A stretch of 64,000 bases of DNA, from contig JAWKWE010000005.1 of NCBI GenBank assembly GCA_041397645.1, positions 62,001 through 126,000 on the forward strand. Reading direction: 5' to 3'. The stretch comes from Hyphomicrobiaceae bacterium (GTDB lineage Bacteria; Pseudomonadota; Alphaproteobacteria; Rhizobiales; Hyphomicrobiaceae). Within the stretch, counting starts at the first letter, position 1. Each line of letters starts with the position of its first letter. The notes below the pieces were generated by a model. The model saw only the letters and a program-made list of their open reading frames with translations, had not been told where the DNA came from and ran no database searches. The position numbers and the translations under genes are program-made. Shown in pieces: positions 53,017 through 60,763 of this stretch.

Positions 53017-53825
53017 GTGAAACTCTCCTCCTCACCACTCTAACGCTCGTCCACCGGCCGCCGGTTCCCTGGCGTGACTTGTGCTGTTTTTGATTATTAG
53101 CCGGCGCTCCACACGCCTTGAATTACAACGGCTTAGCGCAGGTGAATGACGACAGGAAGACGTTATCGCTCAGGATGCACCATATAGTTACCCCTGGTAA
53201 ATCAGAAACTCTTATACACAACCCAAGTTTGGTATCAGCGCCGCTACAATCGGGTAAATGAACGCTGTATATTTTTTGGTTCTGAGGGCGCCGAAAAATT
53301 TGTGACGCTAGCGCGACGGGGGCGTGTCAGATGTGTATAAGATCGTCCTCGGGTTGGGGATTATGAGTCGATAACCAGTGGGCGGCGGGTACGCCCGGCC
53401 CTCGTTAAAGCGAGCGCCTCCAAGGGCCGATCGCGGCTTTGATGTCACACCTAGCTCTATGATTCTCTTAACAATTCGTTACGAATCGCGTAGCCGTAGA
53501 GGCTGAGGGGACTTGTATTGCGTCTATTGAAGCGAAGCCTTGCGCATTGGCTCAGTGCTTTTCCACAAGCGGGATCGAGCGGCGATAACCGTCTGGGATA
53601 ACCTGGGGAAATCGTGTGTAAGGCAAGCTCTCAAGCGTAGCTGACAGGGTGCTATGTCGGGCGTCTGCCGCTGCCATGGGGATGGCATCGGAGCTCACGG
53701 ACGGATCGATCAAGTACACCGTATGGTTGCGCTCGTATCTGCGTGTTGTTGAGAGCCCTGGTCCGATCCTCCCCTCGGGGTGGACCACAAGAGGGAAATG
53801 GCCGGTCGCCCAGTAGGAGCGTTCG
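53017..53825. other. Long intergenic region with DnaA-box-like sites
   Basis: About 800 bases without a protein gene. It contains two TTATACACA sequences in inverted orientation (53212-53220 and 53332-53340), TTTTCCACA (53559-53567), AT-rich patches (TGTATATTTTTTGG near 53265; GAAAAATTTG near 53293), a near-consensus CtrA half-site pair (TTAA-N7-TTAC, 53468-53482), and three GANTC methylation sites at 53365, 53461 and 53483. These suggest a replication-linked or cell-cycle-regulated region, but the evidence is by motif only. The 53826 gene's promoter must also lie here. Confidence 0.4.
53210..53342. repeat. Inverted repeat of 11 bases, about 110 bases apart
   Basis: TCTTATACACA (53210-53220) and its exact reverse complement TGTGTATAAGA (53332-53342). 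Each contains a DnaA-box-like 9-mer. Both also match parts of the Tn5 outside-end/mosaic-end sequences (14 bases each), which leaves open a transposon-end or adapter origin. Confidence 0.6.
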
Positions 53826-55172
53826 ATGCGGCCTCTCAGATGGAGAGGGACTATGAGGCACCTCCTAGGTGTTCTGGGGGTTCTCGCTGCGGGCGTGCTA
53901 CTTGCCGTCTCGGCAGCGATGAACTGGCGATTTGGGTTCAGTCTCGGGCGAACCGAGCTGGATGGCCAGATCTACGGCGCGGCATCCGCCGCAGCGGACT
54001 GTTTGAAAGCGCTAATTCCGTTTTTCTTCTTCGCCGCGATACGAAATCGAATGTGGTCCCAAGCTGGGGCTTCGGCAATCGTGTGGGTGGTCGTAACCGC
54101 TTACTCGATGACAAGTGCGCTCGGGCACGCCGCGTTGAACCGGTTCGATACGACCGGCCAGCGTGCGCAGGCAGCTCAGGTCTATCAGGATCTGCGCGAC
54201 GAGCTGAAGCGCGCCGAAGAGCAAGCCGGCTGGATTCCGCAGCATCGTCCGTATGAGACGGTGCAGAGCGCGATCGATGGGCTCAAAACGCAGAAGGCCT
54301 GGAAGTGGTCGGAAGGTTGCACGAAAATTTCGGGCAAGACCACGCGCGGCCTCTGTGAAGAGTACCACGCGCTCAATGCAGAGCTTGCTTCGGCATCCGA
54401 GGCCCAATCTGCCAACGAGCGCATCGCCCAGATGAAGGGCAAGCTCGCAGGCATGTCGGGTTCGACGGCTCTGTCGGAAGCTGATCCGCAAGCCAGGGTG
54501 CTTGCCGATCTTGCTGGTGCGTTCATTCCAGGCGTGAGCATTGAACGAGTACAGATGGCGATGACGATTTTCATCGCGATGCTGCTCGAGATTGGCTCTG
54601 GCTTCGGCATGTACGTCGCATTCAGCCAGTGGCGTATTCAAGACGCCTATGCCCCGTCCGCGCCGCGTCTGCGTCGCGAGATTGAGGATGACACTGTTGC
54701 GGCAGCAGTGGCCGCGCCGGCTCTCAATGCCGTCGCTGTAGACAAGCCGCGTTCCGGTGCAAATGATAATAGGAGCATCGAAAAGACGGCCGAACGTCCA
54801 GCTATAGAAGCGCGGACGACGGAAGCGAAAGTGATCGAGGCCAATGCCGAGATCAAAGTGGAAAGCAAGTCGGCGCCGTCCAGGTTGGTTGCGCCAGAAA
54901 CTGACGTTCAACGTTTCTACAAGGAGAGCATCGAGGTCCAGGACGGATCGAGTGTTACCGCTACTCAACTGTATGAGGACTACTGCTCGTGGTGCGAAAC
55001 CAAGAGCAAAGAACCTCTGGCCTTGCCGAGCTTCGGACGCGAGTTCGCAGATCTCGGCGTAAAGAAGGAGCGGATTGCAGGTAGAGTTCGGTACATCGGT
55101 ATTTCTTTGAAATCCGACACTGGATACGAGGAGGCTATGAAAACGCCTACCTACCAAGTCGATGCAGCCTAA
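53826..55172 (+). CDS. Membrane protein ending in a primase-type winged helix
   Basis: 448 aa; the ATGs at 53826 and 53853 both have good Shine-Dalgarno sites. Membrane helices lie at about 12-30, 55-72 and 80-98, and a fourth near 240-262 (MAMTIFIAMLLEIGSGFGMYVAF), with an intervening coiled-coil-like region containing two Cys. A polar linker follows. The last 75 residues (VQRFYKESIEV..., LYEDYCSWCETKSKEPLALPSFGREFADLGVKKERIAGRVRYIGISLK) match by eye the winged-helix domain that ends P4/D5-type phage and plasmid primases. The function is unknown; DNA or protein binding at the membrane is a fair guess. Two terminators follow. Confidence 0.75.
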   Translation: MRPLRWRGTMRHLLGVLGVLAAGVLLAVSAAMNWRFGFSLGRTELDGQIYGAASAAADCLKALIPFFFFAAIRNRMWSQAGASAIVWVVVTAYSMTSALGHAALNRFDTTGQRAQAAQVYQDLRDELKRAEEQAGWIPQHRPYETVQSAIDGLKTQKAWKWSEGCTKISGKTTRGLCEEYHALNAELASASEAQSANERIAQMKGKLAGMSGSTALSEADPQARVLADLAGAFIPGVSIERVQMAMTIFIAMLLEIGSGFGMYVAFSQWRIQDAYAPSAPRLRREIEDDTVAAAVAAPALNAVAVDKPRSGANDNRSIEKTAERPAIEARTTEAKVIEANAEIKVESKSAPSRLVAPETDVQRFYKESIEVQDGSSVTATQLYEDYCSWCETKSKEPLALPSFGREFADLGVKKERIAGRVRYIGISLKSDTGYEEAMKTPTYQVDAA

Positions 55173-55185
55173 GAGCTGCTAACGT

Positions 55186-55209
55186 AAAGGGCCCCGGATG
55201 GGGCCCTTT
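55186..55209 (+). terminator. Terminator for the membrane/winged-helix gene
   Basis: A 10-bp perfect stem AAAGGGCCCC / GGGGCCCTTT with a 4-nt loop, followed by TTTATTTG, 14 bases after the stop. Confidence 0.92.
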
Positions 55210-55226
55210 TTATTTGAGAAATGCGT

Positions 55227-55253
55227 AAGGCCCGCAACTATGATGCGGGCCTT
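55227..55253. terminator. Second terminator, bidirectional
   Basis: A 10-bp perfect stem AAGGCCCGCA / TGCGGGCCTT with a 7-nt loop and TTTTT on the plus strand. It ends 10 bases before the stop of the minus-strand TadG-like gene, so it can serve both converging transcripts. Confidence 0.85.
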
Positions 55254-55262
55254 TTTGCTTGC

Positions 55263-56837
55263 CTACTTCGCAACGAAAAGCTGAGCGAGCTGCATGGCTA
55301 TGTCGCGGAAGGACTGCTTGAGCTGGTCCGCGTTCAAAGCCTCATAGAAGTGCGAAAGGTCGCTGCCGCATGTTTGGAGCGTATTGATCGCCCGCGCCTT
55401 GTCGCTGGAAGACAAAGAGTCGAGGTCAAAGCCGACCGTGTAGACCTCGACGCCGGCTGCCTTCATGTTCGAACAGATTTGCTTTGCATTGTTCGACACA
55501 AAGTTAGGGTTCTGGTCTTTCCAGCCGCGATAGGCATTGTAAGCGCCATCCGTCATCAAGACCGCGATCTTGCGAAGCTTCGGCGGGTTTGAGCCCGACG
55601 ATACCGTATCGGAATAGGATCCAGGTGCACTCGTGCCTGAGAAGATCGAAGACCAGTTGGGTGAGAGCGTGTACCAGGCCCATGCCGTACCGAGCGCTCC
55701 CGATGTCGCGCCATAGCCAACCAGGCTCTGGATATGCTGCAGCAGTGCATCCTTATCGCTGGTCAGCGGGATCACTGTGTTATGCTGGTCCACATCCCAG
55801 CACGTTGCGCCCCAGTTGTTATAGTTCCATTGGTCGGTAGGATCATTTTTGGTCTTGCCGGTACCCGATCCGCTGGCAACGGGCGTATCGGAGCTGTCCC
55901 AGCTTAGCGGCCTGCGGCCGCCATCGTGTGCATTCAGCCAACTGTTGGAGCCGGGTGCGGCATCGGTAAACTCGTCGGGCCCGGTCCGGTCGGTGATGCA
56001 CGGAACCAGATCCCAGTTGACGTAGTGATTGACTGAATAGCCGGAACACGAGGATGTGCCGTTGGTTTCGCTTGTTGCGCCCGCGGTCCAAGTGCAGTTG
56101 GCATCCTTGCGCCACCCCGTCCACTTCGGATCGAGATTTGTGAGTTTCTTCATCAAAGTATCGGCGTCGGAACTGAGCGGCTCGCCGACGACCATGCGGG
56201 TCGAGAACGGAACCAGCGAGATCCGCGCAGCCGATGGGCTGTTTGATCCCGATTTGAGAAGGATTTTGACGAGATCGGAAGCCGCCGACTTGAGCGCATC
56301 AAGCTTGGTGCCAGTCGTGCATGGCCCGCTGCCGTTGTTGCACATGGAGCCGGTGACATCGAGCATGATGGAGATTTCAAGGTCGCTGCCGCCCGATGAA
56401 GATCCTCCGCCAATCGAGAAGCCGACCTTGGCGTTGGCGTCAACTTCGAGGGCCCGATAGTTGATCAATCCCAGGAACGGGGTTTTGATTTTGCCCCATG
56501 CGCTGCCTTCCATTGCGGTGCCGTTGTCGACGATCGCGATTTTGATTTTGGGATCTAGAATGCCGAGCCTCGTCGTGGCTGTTTCGGCAAACAACTTTTC
56601 ACCGACAGCAATGGCGTCTTGCTCGTTTTGTGAAGTTTGCAGGCTTTTGGCGGCAGCCAGCAGCGCGCTATCGAGTGCGTCTACGGTGCGGCTGTTTGCA
56701 TTGCTCCAGCGGCCATAGTCCACTGCGACACCGATGAAGGAGAATAGGACGATGGCAATCGCTGCAAACAGCAGCGATACGGAGCCGTTTCCGTCGTTTC
56801 GAAATAGCCGAAGGGTTTTTGTTGGCTGCGCGGGCAT
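55263..56837 (-). CDS. TadG-like protein with vWA domain (third of three)
   Basis: 524 aa from the ATG at 56837 (MPAQPTKTLRLFRNDGNGSVS); the upstream extension lacks a Shine-Dalgarno. The N-terminus has the TadE/TadG pattern, a Gly-Ser lead followed by one membrane helix (LLFAAIAIVLFSFIGVAVDYGRW) and RTVDALDSALLAAAKSLQ. A vWA domain follows with MIDAS residues in LDVTGSMC and VLMTDGAYN. A large insert rich in Asn, Trp, Cys and Gly separates these. TadG proteins take part in Flp pilus assembly; the vWA domain suggests adhesion. No tad/cpa ATPase or secretin genes are in the window. Confidence 0.86.
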   Translation of the reverse strand: MPAQPTKTLRLFRNDGNGSVSLLFAAIAIVLFSFIGVAVDYGRWSNANSRTVDALDSALLAAAKSLQTSQNEQDAIAVGEKLFAETATTRLGILDPKIKIAIVDNGTAMEGSAWGKIKTPFLGLINYRALEVDANAKVGFSIGGGSSSGGSDLEISIMLDVTGSMCNNGSGPCTTGTKLDALKSAASDLVKILLKSGSNSPSAARISLVPFSTRMVVGEPLSSDADTLMKKLTNLDPKWTGWRKDANCTWTAGATSETNGTSSCSGYSVNHYVNWDLVPCITDRTGPDEFTDAAPGSNSWLNAHDGGRRPLSWDSSDTPVASGSGTGKTKNDPTDQWNYNNWGATCWDVDQHNTVIPLTSDKDALLQHIQSLVGYGATSGALGTAWAWYTLSPNWSSIFSGTSAPGSYSDTVSSGSNPPKLRKIAVLMTDGAYNAYRGWKDQNPNFVSNNAKQICSNMKAAGVEVYTVGFDLDSLSSSDKARAINTLQTCGSDLSHFYEALNADQLKQSFRDIAMQLAQLFVAK

Positions 56838-57007
56838 TTCTTTCGGTCCTGAAACAATCTTACCCTCGCTAAATATCAAGCTGCCAATTTTCGGCACGCT
56901 AACGAGGTCGTTAAAACTCGAAAGAAGCGGCCGTGTGAGAGGGTATCTGCTTTGGATGGTAACAATACCTTGAAAGGGGCTATGGGTTATTGGGTGCAAA
57001 AGAATTC

Positions 57008-57030
57008 GGGCGAGCCACCAGGGCCCGCCC
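57008..57030 (-). terminator. Terminator for the second TadG-like gene
   Basis: On the minus strand, GGGCGGGCC and GGCTCGCCC pair (8 of 9), with a 5-nt loop, followed by GAATTCTTTTG. About 25 bases after the stop at 57055. Confidence 0.6.
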
Positions 57031-57054
57031 GATCTTTCTTTGTATTCTGGAAGC

Positions 57055-58761
57055 TCAGTCCTTCAGCTTCAGGTGCGACACCGTAGAAGAGTTGCCCACG
57101 ATGCCATCGCCGATGGTTGCGAAGACTTGGCGCAGAGCATTGCTGTCATAGGGGAAGTAGTAGTGGTTTTCCCCGCTTGAGCACTGCGAAAGCATCTGCT
57201 TGGTGTTGCCTTCCGCCGAGCCGTCACCTGGCGTTGCCGACGTCGAGAAGCCGAAGCCGATGGTGTACACAGTGACACCGGCCGCCTTCATGTTCTCGCA
57301 AAGGGCCAGAGCCTGAGTGCGAGAGTCGACGTTGGAATACTGGGTGTTGTACTCGCCGTCCGTCATGATGATCGCGACCTTGCGCGTTCCAGTGTCGGTG
57401 TAGTCGGCAGGCTTGGAGGATGCCGGCACTACGCCCGACCATTTGGGCGAGAGCATGTACCAGGCCCAGGCATGACCCAGGTGCCCCGGGGTGGCGCCGC
57501 CGACAGTCGCGTTGTCGAAGAAGTCTTCGAGCGTCGACTTCGAGGAGGTCAGCGGGATCACTGCGGGAAGCTCACGGCCGGCCACGTAGCACTTGCCATC
57601 GGACGAGTAGTTGAGCTTGTTGGTCCGACCAGAAGAGCTCTGGTTATAAGGACCGACATACTGTCCCATGCCCGGGGCGTCGTCAGTGTAACGCGTCGAA
57701 GAGTCGGTACGCTCGGTCACACAAGTCACGAGCTTGCCGGATTGGTCGGCGACGTCAGAGCACTCGCTGTTGCGGTACGGCAGGATCCAGCGGTTCTCAC
57801 TGTGGTAGTAGTACTGCCAGTAGCCGTTATTGCTGCGGCCATGGTAGCGCCACACCTTGCTGTACCAGTTGTAGGCGTAGATTGCGCCGGGCGTGTAGTA
57901 GCTCGCGAGTTCGCCGACGACGTAGTCATAGCGCCCGTAAGTCTCGTACTCGTTGCCAGCGGTGCAGTACTGGTTGCTGTAGGTTGAGCCCGAGCCTGAC
58001 GTTGCGCCGAACTGGCTGCCCGCCGGTTGGTTGCTGCCGTAGTAGCCTGAGTAGGAACCGGAGAATGGGCCTTGCCTGGTTTGAGACAGGTTATCGCCAG
58101 CCGAATAAGCACCCGTATCAGGAAGACCCGTCACTTCGGACGCTAGGTCGCCAGCGTTCACGTAGTCAGCCATTGGAGCAACGGCCACGCGGACGTTGTC
58201 ATTGTCGCCGGTAGGATAGAGGATATCGAGCAGGTCCTGTGCCGCCGTCTTCAGACCGCTGATCTTGGTCTGACCATTGCGGGTGGAGCCCATTGAACCG
58301 GTGAGATCGATCATCATGCTGACCTCGACCTTCTGTCCGGTGCCCTGTTCGGCCTGCACCGTCGACTTGCCATTTGCTTCCATGTAGGGGATGGCGACAA
58401 ACTGTCCAAACGGCGTGCGAACGTCGGCCTTGGCCTTAGCCGTCATCAAGCCATCTTCACCGATGGTGAAGACCGGCTTCACTTCGCTCTTGAGCGACGC
58501 TTCCTTGAAGTTCGCCTTGAAGAAGGCCGCGGCGATGTCTTGGCGCTCGGAAGTCGTCAGGGACGGATCCTTCATGGCGGCAAGGATGGCACCGTCGAGC
58601 GACGCCTGCATGCGCTCCTGAACCTTAATGACGCGCGAATAGTCGACGGCCAGCGCCATCAAGCCGATGATCGGTACGATCAGCAAGCCGAACAGGACCC
58701 CGACCGAGCCGTCCTCGTTCTTCATTATTCGCGCGATGCCGCTCAAATTGCGGGGTCTCAT
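57055..58761 (-). CDS. TadG-like protein with vWA domain (second of three)
   Basis: 568 aa; GAGGAG lies ahead of the ATG. The TadG start is classic (MKNEDGSVGVLFGLLIVPIIGLMALAVDYSRVIKVQERMQASLDGAILAAMKD). MIDAS motifs are MIDLTGSMG and IMTDGEYN, with C-terminal Cys around ALCENMK and LSQCSS. The insert (near residues 230-330) is very rich in Tyr, Ser, Gly and Asn (SGSYSGYYGSNQPAG), unusual for a cytoplasmic protein and fitting a surface adhesin. It is about 50% alike in layout to the 55263 gene, so the two look like a tandem duplication that has since diverged. Confidence 0.88.
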   Translation of the reverse strand: MRPRNLSGIARIMKNEDGSVGVLFGLLIVPIIGLMALAVDYSRVIKVQERMQASLDGAILAAMKDPSLTTSERQDIAAAFFKANFKEASLKSEVKPVFTIGEDGLMTAKAKADVRTPFGQFVAIPYMEANGKSTVQAEQGTGQKVEVSMMIDLTGSMGSTRNGQTKISGLKTAAQDLLDILYPTGDNDNVRVAVAPMADYVNAGDLASEVTGLPDTGAYSAGDNLSQTRQGPFSGSYSGYYGSNQPAGSQFGATSGSGSTYSNQYCTAGNEYETYGRYDYVVGELASYYTPGAIYAYNWYSKVWRYHGRSNNGYWQYYYHSENRWILPYRNSECSDVADQSGKLVTCVTERTDSSTRYTDDAPGMGQYVGPYNQSSSGRTNKLNYSSDGKCYVAGRELPAVIPLTSSKSTLEDFFDNATVGGATPGHLGHAWAWYMLSPKWSGVVPASSKPADYTDTGTRKVAIIMTDGEYNTQYSNVDSRTQALALCENMKAAGVTVYTIGFGFSTSATPGDGSAEGNTKQMLSQCSSGENHYYFPYDSNALRQVFATIGDGIVGNSSTVSHLKLKD

Positions 58762-58982
58762 TGCCCACTCCTCGTGATACCGCTAGCGGTCCACTCCGCT
58801 CAGCATGCACGAGGTTGTGACGCATCTCCTCCTAGAGGGACGTTACGTATAAAGATCGAATTTTAAGATATGGCGGTTTCGGCGCGTTTGAATGTGCACA
58901 AGGCAAAGCCGCGATGAAGATTGCCGCACGATTTGAAATGAAAACTGCAAAAAAATGTGCTGAAAAAATTCAGAAAGAAGAA

Positions 58983-59020
58983 ACGAGGCACGCCAACTGG
59001 TCGTGAATGACGTGCCTCGT
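58983..59020 (-). terminator. Terminator for the first TadG-like gene
   Basis: A 10-bp perfect stem ACGAGGCACG / CGTGCCTCGT with an 18-nt loop. On the minus strand it is followed by TTCTTCTTTCTG. About 28 bases after the stop at 59049. Confidence 0.75.
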
Positions 59021-59048
59021 CCAAGTGGGAGTGAGCTGGTCTTATCTC

Positions 59049-60377
59049 TTATTTCATAAGCCAGCCTTCGGTGCTGCTCATCTTGGCTTCGGTGATCAGG
59101 ATCGGATCCGAATAGCCGTAGGGGGTCCATACGAACGGCGAGACAACGCCAGACAGAGACTTGAGCTTCACTTGGTTGGCGGTCAGCGCGACATTGAAGA
59201 CCGGCCACTGGGACAAAGACTCGAGGGTGATATCGATGCTGGGCAGATACACCACACCGGTCCAGCTCTGCTTGTTCACCGACGAGATGGTCAGGCTGTA
59301 GTTGTTGCCGCGGTTGGAGCTCTCAAAGAACAAAAGTCCTTTGGTAACGCCTGACGACGGCGCCTTCAGCACGCTGTTTTCGTACGCGGTATAAGATCCG
59401 AAATTTGATTTGTTGTCGGCAAGATAAAACGTAATGCCCGCGCTTCCGTCGAGTTTGCCGGAAAGTTTCAGGTTGCCATTCTTGTTGTTGCCATTGCCGC
59501 TGGCAATCACATAAATGCCTGGCGAGAAGGTTGCGTTCTTGAATTCGGTCGCGCCGCAATATGTTCCCGGCTGTACAGCACCGCTCCATGTCTTGTTGGT
59601 GTTCGCGTTGGTGCAGCTTCCGGTCTGAACCTCACGGCTGACTTCGCTAATAGCCTTTTGGAAAGGGTTGCCGACAACCTGCGCGTTCTCAGTGACTGTG
59701 TGGGGTTCGTCTGCGATGTACAGACCGCCAGCGCTGTAGGTGGAATTTACGGTCGCGTAGCCTTTGACCAGGATACGCTTGAATTTCACGTTCGAAGACG
59801 AGACTTCATACATCGCCGCCGAGTTGTGGTTGGAGCGCACGCGCACCTGGCAGTTATGAGCGTCGATGCCGGAGTTGCTGTCCATCCAAAACGTCTTCGA
59901 GCCCGACTGGTCGAGAACCTCAAAGCAAGGTGCGCTGCTTTCAGTATCTGTATCTGAAGCGGTCGAACCATCGGGCTTGGCGAGCGCCGTTACCTCAACG
60001 GTGACTTTCTGCGCGCCGGCGAGGGCGGCGGTCGGTGTCTTGATGTCGACGATGGCGGACCCTGCAATGTTGCCGTCGTCCGTGCGGGTGAAGTTGGCCT
60101 GAGCATCGCCGATGATCTTCTTCAAATTGGCTTTGAAGTAGGTCTGAGCCACGGCGGCCTGATCCTCTGGTGCAACGTTGCGCGCCGCGAGGACTGCGGC
60201 GTCGATGGCATTCTGCATAGCGTCGCGCGCATTGAGCGTACGAGAAAATTCGATGGCCATGCCCACCATCGCGAACATTGGAACGGCCAGCAGGGCAAAC
60301 ATCACGCCCGTCGAGCCTTCTTCATTCTTCCTGATTGATTTCCTGGGCGCGCGGCGCTTGTCCAGACAATTGATCAT
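59049..60377 (-). CDS. TadG-like protein without vWA domain (first of three)
   Basis: 442 aa. The N-terminus matches TadG (IRKNEEGSTGVMFALLAVPMFAMVGMAIEFSRTLNARDAMQNAIDAAVLAARN). The rest has no MIDAS; it shows beta-rich repeats with isolated Cys (CFEVLDQSG, NCQVRVRS, CTNANTNKTWSGAVQPGTYCG), recalling surface beta-helix or polymer-binding modules. It differs from its two neighbours by lacking vWA, so the three may form a set of minor pilins or surface fibres. Each has its own terminator, so they may be transcribed separately. Confidence 0.82.
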   Translation of the reverse strand: MINCLDKRRAPRKSIRKNEEGSTGVMFALLAVPMFAMVGMAIEFSRTLNARDAMQNAIDAAVLAARNVAPEDQAAVAQTYFKANLKKIIGDAQANFTRTDDGNIAGSAIVDIKTPTAALAGAQKVTVEVTALAKPDGSTASDTDTESSAPCFEVLDQSGSKTFWMDSNSGIDAHNCQVRVRSNHNSAAMYEVSSSNVKFKRILVKGYATVNSTYSAGGLYIADEPHTVTENAQVVGNPFQKAISEVSREVQTGSCTNANTNKTWSGAVQPGTYCGATEFKNATFSPGIYVIASGNGNNKNGNLKLSGKLDGSAGITFYLADNKSNFGSYTAYENSVLKAPSSGVTKGLLFFESSNRGNNYSLTISSVNKQSWTGVVYLPSIDITLESLSQWPVFNVALTANQVKLKSLSGVVSPFVWTPYGYSDPILITEAKMSSTEGWLMK

Positions 60378-60763
60378 ATTTAGCTCCCAAACTCTTTAAC
60401 GGTCCACTCCGTCGAGCTTGGGACTTTTATGACAGCGGAAACACGCAAAGCTCTTACGCGCGATCTGCAAATTTTATCTAATTCGGCTTTGAGGATGACA
60501 GCGAATTGTCTTGGTAAATTTGCGATTTACGGATTGCGGAAAGGGTGAGGAAAAATTCCCGTATTAATATTCCCGTTTCCTCCGGGATATATTCCTCATG
60601 GAATTAAATAGAGCCATTTGCATTCCAGTAACGACATTCAACCCAATTGACGCAAGGATTTCCATTTGGGTGTGCTTGCGGAAGCGATTTGTTGAAAAAA
60701 TGATAGCGGCCCCATGCGGACATGGGACACACGCTAGCTGTTCTTTAGCAATTGAAGCGCCGC
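60378..60763. other. AT-richer intergenic region upstream of the first TadG gene
   Basis: About 385 bases between two minus-strand genes. Parts are clearly AT-rich (AAAAATTCCCGTATTAATATTCCCG near 60552), consistent with a promoter for the 59049 gene. A 60-codon plus-strand frame here (60598-60780) lacks a Shine-Dalgarno and is not called. Confidence 0.4.

Noticed and set aside
54012..55157. 381-codon minus-strand frame opposite the membrane/winged-helix gene
   Set aside because: Antisense frame without a Shine-Dalgarno or motifs; the plus-strand gene has membrane helices, a recognisable C-terminal domain and terminators on its side.
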